Shown here: positions 9,148 through 17,399 of the stretch, piece by piece
Layout: each line of letters starts with the position of its first letter
Position numbering within the stretch: the stretch's first letter is position 1
From: an uncultured Acetobacteraceae bacterium
GTDB taxonomy: Bacteria > Pseudomonadota > Alphaproteobacteria > Acetobacterales > Acetobacteraceae
Assembly: GCA_943912335.1 (NCBI GenBank)
Contig: CALTUD010000001.1
Span: 1 to 64,000, forward strand
Length of the DNA stretch: 64,000 bases
Direction: 5' to 3'
The notes under the pieces: model-generated
Databases searched by the model: none
What the model saw: only the letters and a program-made list of their open reading frames with translations
Told to the model about the DNA's origin: nothing
Program-made: the position numbers and the translations under genes

Positions 9148-10842
9148 CTATCCCGCGTGGTAGCGCAGGGTGCCGGCAAGGTGCACGTCGAGGAACCGGT
9201 CCTCGTCCGCCGGCGGCAGATCGAGCGCGGCGTTTCCGTCCGTCCAGCTCGCCATGCCGACCTCGCTGTGCCAGCCGCGGCCGCTGGTCGGCATGTCCGC
9301 GGCGTCGAGCCCGTTCCACAGCACCATCCGGTCCACCGCCACGCCCAGCGTGCGGCGATCGTCCACGAACGGGCCGATGGTCTCGGACGGCACCGCCGCG
9401 CGCGAGCGCAGCCGGACGGGCTGGGCGCCGCGCGGGATCTGGAACATGTGGCGCTGCGAGTCGCGGCGGCAGGCGGCGATCTCGCTGCCGTCGTCCAGCA
9501 GCAGGCGCAAGGCGGGATCGTCGGTGAAGGCGGCCGGTGCCGTTCTCGCCGGGCGCAGGCCGAGCATGGCGGCGCGTTCGCGCAGCGCGTTCCAGACCGG
9601 TTCCACCAGCGCGCGCGACACCGCCAGGGGCGCCGCCAGTGCGACCGGCTCGGTCCCCGTGGCGGTGCGGTTCAGGTGCAGGCGGTTGTCGCCGTCCAGA
9701 TAGCTTTCCGTTCGGAGCCCTTCGGACAGGATGATGGCGTGTTCCGGCAGTTCGACATGGAAATAGTCGTAACGGGTGAGATCGCGATCGATCACGATCG
9801 AGGCGCCGTTCACCAGCATGCGTGCCGGCACCAGCCCGGCATCGGTCAGGATGCAGTGCTCCGGCGTGACCAGCAGGTCGCGATGCGGCACCCTGTCGGC
9901 GAAGGCGTCGCGGCGGATCCGGATGGGAAACGCGCTGTCGCGGAAGGCGTGCTGCGCCGCATCCATGCTGTTGCCGCCGGCCCATCGCACCGGGCGCGGC
10001 ACCGGACGGCCGTCGACGATCGCCGTCACCAGATCGCCGTCGCGCAGGTCTTCCACCGCGCGTTCGCCGAACGGGGTGTCGATCATGGTGCCGCGCAGGA
10101 AGCAGGGCACGAAGGACAGCACGAGATTGCCGTTGAAGGTCTGGGTGTTTCCCCCCTCGACGGCGGCGGCGCTGCCGAGGCTGAAATTGCCGATGGCGGT
10201 GTCGGCGCCGAGGCCGGAGATCGTCACCACCGTGCTGGTCGTGCCGTTGGAGAAGCTCAGCGTGCCGGTCGTGGCCGTCGGATCGAAGCTGTAGGACAGG
10301 AGCCGGGCATTGCCGAAGGCGACGCCCTTGAACACGACCTGGTCGCCGGAAGCGGCGAAGCCGGTCAGGGCCAGGGCGCCGGGTTGGGCGCCGAGATTGA
10401 GCACCAGCGTGTTGTCGATGCCCTTGAAGGAGATGATGCGGGCCTGGGCGAAGGCGTCGACGGACAATTCCATCGCGCCGTAGCCTTCGACGGGGTTATC
10501 GTAAGAATAGCTGCTCGACGTGTTGACCAGCGTGGTGCCGGTGTTGGTGTTGGTCTTGTTTCCGCTCGCGATCGATGTCGAGCTGTAGCCGATCACGAAG
10601 TCGGATTTTGTGGGCGAGCCCTGAAAGGTTCCGCCCTTGCTCAGGATGGTCAGGTAGGAATAGGCGCCGGCGTCGATGATCGGGTTCGGAAACACGCTGG
10701 GCGCGTTGATGATGGCCGAGACGATTGCGCCGGGCGCACCGTAGCTGACGATCTTCCCGAAATTCTGCAGGTTCGTGTAGACGCTGCTGCTCGAATAGAT
10801 CAGCTCGACATTCGTGTAGGCGAGGTCCGGAGAGGTGGTCAT
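9148..10842 (-). CDS. Hint-domain protein (Hint_2 / hedgehog-intein type), probably exported
   Basis: The 564-residue product has a long beta-rich, Ser/Thr/Gly/Asn-rich N-terminal half. One region, about 155-250, resembles the short modules of Acetobacteraceae adhesins (GFAASGDQVVFKGVAFGN ... TGTLSFSNG). A Hint_2 domain follows, opening with PCFLRGTMIDTPFGERAVEDL; the Cys would be the self-cleavage nucleophile and the His in LVTPEHCIL is conserved. About 200 further residues have no clear domain. There is no classical signal peptide, so export, if any, is likely through a type I system; the exporter genes at 15-19 kb are candidates (inference). Two CtrA-like boxes sit upstream. ATG 10842 is chosen over an upstream in-frame start inside the control region. 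Confidence 0.85.
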   Translation of the reverse strand: MTTSPDLAYTNVELIYSSSSVYTNLQNFGKIVSYGAPGAIVSAIINAPSVFPNPIIDAGAYSYLTILSKGGTFQGSPTKSDFVIGYSSTSIASGNKTNTNTGTTLVNTSSSYSYDNPVEGYGAMELSVDAFAQARIISFKGIDNTLVLNLGAQPGALALTGFAASGDQVVFKGVAFGNARLLSYSFDPTATTGTLSFSNGTTSTVVTISGLGADTAIGNFSLGSAAAVEGGNTQTFNGNLVLSFVPCFLRGTMIDTPFGERAVEDLRDGDLVTAIVDGRPVPRPVRWAGGNSMDAAQHAFRDSAFPIRIRRDAFADRVPHRDLLVTPEHCILTDAGLVPARMLVNGASIVIDRDLTRYDYFHVELPEHAIILSEGLRTESYLDGDNRLHLNRTATGTEPVALAAPLAVSRALVEPVWNALRERAAMLGLRPARTAPAAFTDDPALRLLLDDGSEIAACRRDSQRHMFQIPRGAQPVRLRSRAAVPSETIGPFVDDRRTLGVAVDRMVLWNGLDAADMPTSGRGWHSEVGMASWTDGNAALDLPPADEDRFLDVHLAGTLRYHAG

Positions 10843-10885
10843 GCAGGCGATCCCGTTCGGCGGGTCGCCACGAAGCCCGGACCCA

Positions 10886-10944
10886 CTAACCAAATGTTAG
10901 CTTGCCGGCGCCAGGCTCTGCAACGAAAACTAACGAAGCGTTAG
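10886..10944 (-). promoter_or_regulatory. Pair of CtrA-like boxes (CTAA-N7-TTAG) upstream of the Hint gene
   Basis: Two identical-format dyads occur 51 and 95 bp upstream of the Hint start: CTAAC-CAAAT-GTTAG at 10886-10900 and CTAAC-GAAGC-GTTAG at 10930-10944. Their centres are 44 bp apart, near four helical turns. The format xTAA-N7-TTAx matches the alphaproteobacterial CtrA consensus TTAA-N7-TTAA except for the outer bases. Binding by CtrA is inference; that a dimeric regulator acts here is the simpler reading. Confidence 0.6.
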
Positions 10945-10962
10945 AAGATCGTAATCGGCCCG

Positions 10963-11004
10963 GTCGCAGGCAGGGCATCGGAGCGTTGCTGCCTGCGACG
11001 CTCC
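10963..11004 (-). terminator. Overlapping hairpins just after metH
   Basis: Starting 5 nt after the metH stop, the RNA can form either a 7-bp stem (10980-10986 with 10998-11004) or an 11-bp perfect stem (10963-10973 with 10989-10999). The two share bases and exclude each other. No T-run follows, so this is a weak or Rho-assisted terminator at best, or an RNA-processing structure. Confidence 0.45.
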
Positions 11005-11008
11005 AGCG

Positions 11009-14000
11009 TCAGACCGCGAAATATTTCGCCTGCGGGTTGAAGATCACCAGGGCGCTGGTCGATTGTTCGGGGTGAAGCTGGAACCCGTCCGACAGCGACA
11101 CGCCGATGCGTTCTGCCTCCAGCAGGCGCAGCAGCGGCTCCTGGTCTTCCAGCCTGGGGCAGGCCGGGTAGCCGAACGAGTAGCGCGAGCCGCGATAGCC
11201 CTGGCCCAGCATGCGTTCGATGTCGCGGTCGTCCTCGGCGGCGAAGCCGAGTTCGGCGCGCATGCGCTTATGCGCGTATTCGGCCATCGCCTCGGCCATT
11301 TCCACCGACAGGCCGTGCAGATAGAGATAGTCCTGGTAGCGGTTATTCTCGAACCAGACCCGGGCGACGTCGGAGGCTTTCTGCCCGACGGTGACGACCT
11401 GGAGACCGACCACGTCGCGGCGCTCCGGGCCATCGTCGATGTCGCGCACGAAATCGGCGATGCAGGCGCCGTCCTCGCGCGGCTGCCTGGGCAGGGCGAA
11501 GCGGGCGGCCTCGGTGATGCCGTCCGGTTCGAACAGGATCAGTTCGTTGCCGTGTCCGGCGGCCTTCCAGTAGCCGGTGATGGCCTGCGGGCGCAGGATG
11601 TCGTCTTCCGCGCACAGGGCCAGCATGCGCTTCATCACCGGGCGCAGTTCCTGGCGGGACCAGGTGAGGAATTCCTCCAGGGAACGGCCCTGTTTCCGGA
11701 AGCCCCACTGGAATTGGTAGAGCGAGCGCTCGTTCAGGAACGGGATCACGGCGCTGGGCTGGGCTTCGGTGATGCGTGCGCCCCAGAAGGGTGGCGTGGG
11801 AACGGCGAGGCCGTCGTTCAGGCGGCGTCTGCGGGCCTGTGCCGCCGGCACGTCGGCGGTGGCGTAGCCCCGGGTCTCGGCGATCTCCGGGGTGCGGGGC
11901 CGCGCCCGCGCCTTGCCGGCGCGGCGGGTCTGGATCGCGCCGAGATAGCCGTCGATCTCGCCGGAGGTGACCTTGTCCATCAGGCCGAGCCCGTCGAACG
12001 CATCGCGTGCGTAGGCGACGAGGCCGCCGCCATAGGCCGCCACGCATTCCTCCTCGACGTAGTTGCGGGTGAGCGCCGCGCCGCCGAGCAGGACCGGCAG
12101 GGTCAGGCCCTGTCGCGCCATCTCCTCCAGGTTCTCGCGCATGACCACGGTGGATTTCACCAGCAGGCCGGACATGCCGATCGCGTCGGCCTTGTGCTCC
12201 TGGGCTGCGGCGATCATGTCGGCCAGCGGCACCTTGATGCCGAGATTCCAGACCTTGTAGCCGTTGTTGGTGAGGATGATGTCGACGAGGTTCTTGCCGA
12301 TATCGTGCACGTCGCCCTTGACGGTGGCGAGCACGATGGAACCGCGCGCCTGTCCTTCGACGCGCTCCATGAAGGGTTCCAGATAGGCCACGGCCGTCTT
12401 CATGGTTTCGGCGGATTGCAGCACGAAGGGGAGCTGCATCTTGCCGGCGCCGAAAAGCTCGCCCACCACCTTCATGCCGTCCAGCAGAACGGTGTTGATG
12501 ATGTCGAGCGGGGCCATGGTGGCGCGGGCTTCGTCCAGATCGGCCTCGAGCCCCTTGCGGTCGCCGTCGACGATGCGGTCCTTCAGGCGCTCCGGGGCGG
12601 TTTCGGCGCGCTTCTTCTTGACGGCGTCCGCGGCCTTGCGGTCGGCGAACAGTTCCAGAAGCCGCTTGAGCGGGTCGTAGCCGTCGCGTCGGCGATCATG
12701 GATCAGGTCGTCGGCGACCTGCACCTCTTCCGGCGCGATCAGATGGAGCGGGCGGATCTTGCTCACATGCACGATCGCCCCGGTCATGCCGGCCTTGACC
12801 GCCTGGTCGAGGAACACGGAGTTCAGCACGGCGCGGGCGGCCGGGTTGAGGCCGAACGAGATGTTGGACAGGCCGAGAATGATCTGGATGTCCGGGAAGC
12901 GCTCCCGGATCAGGCGGATGCCTTGGAGCGTCCACAGGCCGAGCTTACGGTCGTCCTCGTTGCCGGTGGCGATGGTGAAGGTGAGCGGGTCGATCATCAG
13001 ATCGGATTGCGGCAGGCCGTGCTTGTCGCAGGCGAAGGCGACGAGGCGTTCGGCGATGCGGAGCTTGTCTTCCGCCGTCTTGGCCATGCCCACCTCGTCG
13101 ATGGTGAGCGCGATCACGGCGGCGCCGAACTTGCGCGCCAGCACCATGCGGTCCTCGGCATGGCCCTCGCCGTCCTCGAAATTGATCGAGTTGATGATCG
13201 GCTTGCCGCCATGGAGCTTGAGGGCGCTCTCGATCACCGGTGTCTCGGTGGAATCGATCACCAGCGGGGCATTCACGGAGGCGGTGAAGCGGCGCACCAC
13301 CTCGTCCATCTCCGCGACCTCGTTGCGGCCGACGAAGGCGGTGCACACATCGAGGGCGTTGGAGCCTTCCGCCGCCTGTTCGCGTCCGACGGACACGCAG
13401 CCGTCCCAGTCGCCGGCCTCCTGCAGCTCGCGCCATTTCTTGGAACCGTTGGCGTTGCAGCGCTCGCCGATGGAGAAATAGCTGTTCTCCTGTCGCAGCG
13501 GGGTCTGTCCGTAGAGGCTGGCGACGGCGGGAATCCAGACCGGCTTCCGGGCCACCGGTGACGGGCGGTGTCCGGCCTTCGCGCGTCCGCGCAGCATCTG
13601 GTCCAGCGCCTGGATGTGCGGGGTGGAGGTGCCGCAGCAGCCGCCGACGAGGTTCAGACCGTCCTCGACGATGAAACGCTCGACCCAGGAGGCCATCTCG
13701 GCCGCGCCGAGCGGGTAGTGGGTCTTGCCGTCCACCAGTTCGGGCAGGCCGGCATTGGGCTGCACGGAGATGAGGCGCGGCCAGTTCGCGGCCAGCCAGC
13801 GGACGTGCTCCGACATTTCCTGCGGCCCGGTGGCGCAGTTGAGGCCGATCAGCGGCACGTCGAGGGCATGGATCACGGTGGCTGCGGAAGCGATGTCCGG
13901 GCCGACCAGGAGGGTACCGGTGGTTTCCACCGTGACCTGTACGAAGATCGGCGTGTCGGTGCCGGCGGCGCTGCGGGCGCGCTTGGCGGCGTTCACGGCG

Positions 14001-14509
14001 GCCTTGATCTGCAGCGTGTCCTGGCAGGTCTCGATCAGCAGCGCGTCCACGCCGCCGTCGATCAGCCCGGCGCACTGGTCGGCCAGGGCGGATTCAAGCG
14101 GGTCGTAGGCGACGTTGCCGAGGGTGGGCAGCTTGGTGCCGGGGCCGATCGAGCCGACCACGTAGCGGTGCCGGCCGTCGGAAAAGCTGTCCGCTGCTTC
14201 ACGGGCGAGTTCGGCGGCGACCCGGTTGATCTCGTGGGTGCGGTCCTGGAGACCGAACTCGGCCAGGGTGATGGTGGAGCCGCCGAAGCTGTTGGTTTCG
14301 ACCATGTCGGCGCCGGCTTCGAAATAGCCGCGGTGGATTTCGCGCACGAGTTCGGGCCGGGACAGGTTCAGGATTTCGGTGCAGTTCTCCTGGCCCCAGT
14401 AGTCGCGCTCCACCTCCAGATCGAGCATCTGCACGCGCGATCCCATGCCGCCGTCGCACAACAGGACGTGGTCGTGGAGCGCATCGAGGAGGTGGGGGCG
14501 GGTGGTCAT
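11009..14509 (-). CDS. metH: Cobalamin-dependent methionine synthase
   Basis: Transfers a methyl group from methyltetrahydrofolate to homocysteine via cobalamin. At 1166 residues it is full length. The domains in order are homocysteine-binding (about 1-330, zinc ligands in NCATG and GGCCGTS), folate-binding (about 340-620, SIGERCNANGSKK), cobalamin cap and Rossmann domain (about 650-890, lower-axial histidine in DVHDIGKN, then MSGLLVKSTV), and the AdoMet activation domain to the C-terminus, with the RGSRYSFGYPACP segment. metF at 31 kb makes its methyl donor. The upstream leader can fold a small bulged hairpin, but no known riboswitch is recognised. Confidence 0.97.
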   Translation of the reverse strand: MTTRPHLLDALHDHVLLCDGGMGSRVQMLDLEVERDYWGQENCTEILNLSRPELVREIHRGYFEAGADMVETNSFGGSTITLAEFGLQDRTHEINRVAAELAREAADSFSDGRHRYVVGSIGPGTKLPTLGNVAYDPLESALADQCAGLIDGGVDALLIETCQDTLQIKAAVNAAKRARSAAGTDTPIFVQVTVETTGTLLVGPDIASAATVIHALDVPLIGLNCATGPQEMSEHVRWLAANWPRLISVQPNAGLPELVDGKTHYPLGAAEMASWVERFIVEDGLNLVGGCCGTSTPHIQALDQMLRGRAKAGHRPSPVARKPVWIPAVASLYGQTPLRQENSYFSIGERCNANGSKKWRELQEAGDWDGCVSVGREQAAEGSNALDVCTAFVGRNEVAEMDEVVRRFTASVNAPLVIDSTETPVIESALKLHGGKPIINSINFEDGEGHAEDRMVLARKFGAAVIALTIDEVGMAKTAEDKLRIAERLVAFACDKHGLPQSDLMIDPLTFTIATGNEDDRKLGLWTLQGIRLIRERFPDIQIILGLSNISFGLNPAARAVLNSVFLDQAVKAGMTGAIVHVSKIRPLHLIAPEEVQVADDLIHDRRRDGYDPLKRLLELFADRKAADAVKKKRAETAPERLKDRIVDGDRKGLEADLDEARATMAPLDIINTVLLDGMKVVGELFGAGKMQLPFVLQSAETMKTAVAYLEPFMERVEGQARGSIVLATVKGDVHDIGKNLVDIILTNNGYKVWNLGIKVPLADMIAAAQEHKADAIGMSGLLVKSTVVMRENLEEMARQGLTLPVLLGGAALTRNYVEEECVAAYGGGLVAYARDAFDGLGLMDKVTSGEIDGYLGAIQTRRAGKARARPRTPEIAETRGYATADVPAAQARRRRLNDGLAVPTPPFWGARITEAQPSAVIPFLNERSLYQFQWGFRKQGRSLEEFLTWSRQELRPVMKRMLALCAEDDILRPQAITGYWKAAGHGNELILFEPDGITEAARFALPRQPREDGACIADFVRDIDDGPERRDVVGLQVVTVGQKASDVARVWFENNRYQDYLYLHGLSVEMAEAMAEYAHKRMRAELGFAAEDDRDIERMLGQGYRGSRYSFGYPACPRLEDQEPLLRLLEAERIGVSLSDGFQLHPEQSTSALVIFNPQAKYFAV

Positions 14510-14551
14510 GATGGGGAGGGTCCTGTCCGCGTCGGGCCGGGCCGGATTGCC

Positions 14552-14582
14552 GTGAGCGTCCCGAGGGGCGCACGCTTCTCAC
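14552..14582 (-). other. Small hairpin in the metH leader
   Basis: Reading toward metH, GTGA and GCGT, separated by a three-base GAA bulge, pair with ACGC-TCAC. The loop is GC-rich, about 43 nt before the metH start. I compared it with the SAM, SAM-II, SAH and cobalamin riboswitch cores I know and saw no match. It may be a simple 5' leader structure. Confidence 0.3.
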
Positions 14583-14641
14583 AAGATGACCGGATTCTGT
14601 CCAGCATCGCGTGAGCAGGGCAGGGTTCCAGGGGAGGGTCG

Positions 14642-15001
14642 ATGCGTCTGGATGCGCGGATCGGGGTGCGGGTGGTGATCCATGGCGAGGAAGGGGCGCC
14701 GTCGGATGCGATCGCGCTGGTCAGACTGGGCGACGGGGCGGCGATCGATCGGGCGGGCTGGGCGGCGGTCTGCGCCCTGCCGACGGAGGCTGGCGGCAGG
14801 CATGAGGCGAGCTGCCGATGCTGTGCCGGGCGTTCGGCTCTCGCCGACACGTTGGGCAAGCTGTTCACCCAAAGGGCAAGAGGTGAAGTCGGTTTTTTTG
14901 GACAAGTTCTGTTGTCTGTTCCGGGCGGTCTTGTTCACGAAGCGGTAGCAATTCTGGAACATGATCCGCTGATAGCCGGGCGATACAGGGTGCTCGGATG
15001 A
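14642..15001 (+). CDS. Small CobW-like protein lacking the P-loop
   Basis: Encodes 119 residues from ATG 14642, behind a strong ribosome site (GGGGAGGG, 3-8 nt upstream). The C-terminal half resembles the middle of CobW/YjiA GTPases. CRCC stands in the place of the metal-binding CxCC, followed by GRSALADTLGKLF, RARGEVGFFGQVLL and DPLIAGRYRV, in the same order and spacing as in CobW proteins. There is no Walker A motif, and the ETTGLADP strand is replaced by SVPGG. It is therefore a shortened, probably non-GTPase relative or a remnant. It lies next to metH but is divergently transcribed. Function unknown. Confidence 0.65.
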   Translation: MRLDARIGVRVVIHGEEGAPSDAIALVRLGDGAAIDRAGWAAVCALPTEAGGRHEASCRCCAGRSALADTLGKLFTQRARGEVGFFGQVLLSVPGGLVHEAVAILEHDPLIAGRYRVLG

Positions 15002-15132
15002 CTCGGCAATAAAACAGCTTCGGTGGCATCCGGCCTGTGTTATGGTAGTGGGTGTATGCCGAAAGGTTTCGGGAGACAGGTGGTCTCGTTCTTTCGGTGG
15101 CGGAACAGCACCGGCGTGGTGAAGGGAATAAC

Positions 15133-17397
15133 GTGGACCAACGCAACGACGATGCCGGCCGGTCGAACCGTGCGACGCAGGGCCATGGTGAGAACCACGG
15201 CCATGCCGCCGACCCGGTGACGATCCGTCTGCGCGCGGCGATGGCCGCCGCGAAGTATCACGGTGTGGAGCTGGATCCGCGGACCTTCCGCGCGGAGCCG
15301 AACGAGCCGTCACCGTCTCCGGCGACCTTGGTGCGCTGGCTGGACGAGCAGGGGCTGGTGGCCAAGGGCATGCGCCTGAAATGGCGCTATCTGCTGCGGA
15401 TGCACAACACGCCGCCCATCGTGCTGATGTTCAAGGATGGTTCTGCCGGTTTGTTCATATCGGCCGACCATAATCGCGGCGTGGTCTGGCTGCGCGATCC
15501 GATGGGGGGCGAAAGCGACCCCATGGTGGCGGTGGACGAGCTGCGTCTGAGCCAGGTCTGGACCGGCGACGTGCTGTTGTTGCGCCGCGCCCGGTCCGGC
15601 GCCGAGGTGGAGACGCCGGTCGACATCCGCTGGCTGATGCGGGTGGTGATGCGCGAGAAGAGCATCATGCGCGACATCATGCTGTCGTCGATGGTGCTGT
15701 CGGTGCTGACGATTCTTCCGGCGCTGATCATCATGCAGGTGATTAACAAGGTCATCTCGCAGCACTCCATGGCGACGTTGTTCTCCGTCACCATGATTCT
15801 CGTGGTGCTGACGTTCTACGAGACCTTGCTGTCCTATGCCCGGCGCGAACTGACGCTGGTGGTGACGGCGCGCATCGACAGCCGGATCAGTCTTCACGTG
15901 TTCAATCGCCTGCTGGCTCTGCCGCTCGAGTATTTCGAGCGGCAGCAGACCGGTAACGTGATCGGCCGGGTGATGCAGATCTACAAGGTCCGCGACTTCA
16001 TGACCGGTTCGTTGCTGCGGACGTTCCTGGACCTGTTCACCGTGATGGTGATTCTTCCCTTCCTGTTCGTCCTCAGCGCGACCCTGGCCTGGATGACGCT
16101 GGCGGCGGCGGGCGCGATCGGCCTGATCGTGATCGTGTTCATGGCGCCGGTGGGGTATTACATCGGGCGCGTCATCGCCGCCGAGATGGAGCGCGGTTCT
16201 GTGCTCTACGAGAGCATCGCCGGTATCCGGACCCTGAAGACGCTGGCTCTGGAGCCGTCGCGTCGCCAGGAATGGGACGAGAAGACCGCGGAAGTCACGC
16301 GCTGGAAGTTGGCATCCGGCCGGATGAGCAACTGGCCGCAGACCATCATCATGCCGATCGAGATGTTCATCAGCCGCGGCGTGCTGCTGGTGGGTGCCTA
16401 TCTGGCGTTGAAAGACCCGAACGGCAGCGCGGTGGGCGCCGGTGGACTGGTGGCCTTCATGATGCTGGGCGGCCGCGTGGCGGCTCCGCTGGTGGGGTTC
16501 GCGCGTCTGCTGGAAGATTTCACCGAAGTGCGCACGTCTCTGAGCGAGGTGGGATCGGTTCTGAACAATCCGACCGAAACGCGCGCGCTGACGACCGGCA
16601 TGCGTCCGACGATCCATGGCGCGCTATCGTTCGTGGACGTGAATTTCACCTACCCGGGTGCGGCCAACAAGGCACTGGACGGTGTGGATTTCTCCATTCC
16701 CGCCGGGACCATGCTGGGCGTGGTCGGTCGAAGCGGTTCGGGCAAATCCACCATCACCCGTCTGCTTCAGGGCGTCAGCCGCTCCTACACCGGCTATCTG
16801 AAGCTCGACGGCATCGACATGCGCGAGATCAACCTGAACCATCTGCGCCGTTCGTTCGGCGTGGTGTTGCAGGACAACTTCCTGTTCCGCGGAACCATTC
16901 GCGACAACATCACTGCGGGCCGCCCGGGTCTGACGTTGGACGACGTGGTGCGGGCCGCGCGCCTTGCCGGAGCCGAAGAATTCATCGAGCGCATGCCGGC
17001 GGGATACGAGACCTTCATTGAGGAAGGATCGACCAACATCTCCGGCGGCCAGCGTCAGCGGCTGGCGATTGCCCGCGCGCTGATTTCGGATCCCAAGCTG
17101 CTGATCCTGGACGAGGCGACCTCGGCGCTGGACCCGGAAAGCGAGGCGCTGGTGAATGCCAACCTCGCCCGGATCGGCAAGGGGCGCACGATGGTGATCG
17201 TGTCCCACCGTTTGTCTTCTCTGGTGGATTGCGACCAGATTCTCGTCATGGAACAGGGCAAAGTGAACGATATCGGCCCGCATAGCGTGCTGGTGGAGCG
17301 TTGCGCGATCTATCGCCAGCTCTGGCTGCAGCAGAATCGCCATCTCGATACGAATCGTTCGGCCGGGCCGGCGCCCATGCTGGCGGAAGGAGACTGA
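15133..17397 (+). CDS. Type I secretion ABC transporter with inactive C39-like N-terminal domain
   Basis: Inner-membrane exporter of the HlyB/LapB kind, 754 residues. The N-terminal 150 residues form a C39-peptidase-like domain with neither the catalytic Cys nor the His of the GHF motif (GSAGLFISADH instead), so it should bind but not cut its substrate. A six-helix transporter domain spans about 170-450. The ATPase has Walker A GRSGSGKST, signature ISGGQRQ, Walker B LLILDEAT and the SHRL H-loop. A GTG at 15133 preceded by AAGGGA 7 nt upstream is preferred; an in-frame GTG at 15052 would add 27 unlikely residues. The HlyD partner begins 3 nt after the stop. Confidence 0.92.
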   Translation: MDQRNDDAGRSNRATQGHGENHGHAADPVTIRLRAAMAAAKYHGVELDPRTFRAEPNEPSPSPATLVRWLDEQGLVAKGMRLKWRYLLRMHNTPPIVLMFKDGSAGLFISADHNRGVVWLRDPMGGESDPMVAVDELRLSQVWTGDVLLLRRARSGAEVETPVDIRWLMRVVMREKSIMRDIMLSSMVLSVLTILPALIIMQVINKVISQHSMATLFSVTMILVVLTFYETLLSYARRELTLVVTARIDSRISLHVFNRLLALPLEYFERQQTGNVIGRVMQIYKVRDFMTGSLLRTFLDLFTVMVILPFLFVLSATLAWMTLAAAGAIGLIVIVFMAPVGYYIGRVIAAEMERGSVLYESIAGIRTLKTLALEPSRRQEWDEKTAEVTRWKLASGRMSNWPQTIIMPIEMFISRGVLLVGAYLALKDPNGSAVGAGGLVAFMMLGGRVAAPLVGFARLLEDFTEVRTSLSEVGSVLNNPTETRALTTGMRPTIHGALSFVDVNFTYPGAANKALDGVDFSIPAGTMLGVVGRSGSGKSTITRLLQGVSRSYTGYLKLDGIDMREINLNHLRRSFGVVLQDNFLFRGTIRDNITAGRPGLTLDDVVRAARLAGAEEFIERMPAGYETFIEEGSTNISGGQRQRLAIARALISDPKLLILDEATSALDPESEALVNANLARIGKGRTMVIVSHRLSSLVDCDQILVMEQGKVNDIGPHSVLVERCAIYRQLWLQQNRHLDTNRSAGPAPMLAEGD

Positions 17398-17399
17398 CC

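Noticed and set aside
11063..13561. 832-codon plus-strand open frame opposite metH
   Set aside because: Antisense to a full-length metH; His/Gly/Asp-rich composition typical of a shadow.
14510..14641. Possible SAM, SAH or cobalamin riboswitch before metH
   Set aside because: I looked for the known core motifs and found only a small bulged hairpin; no conserved core is present.
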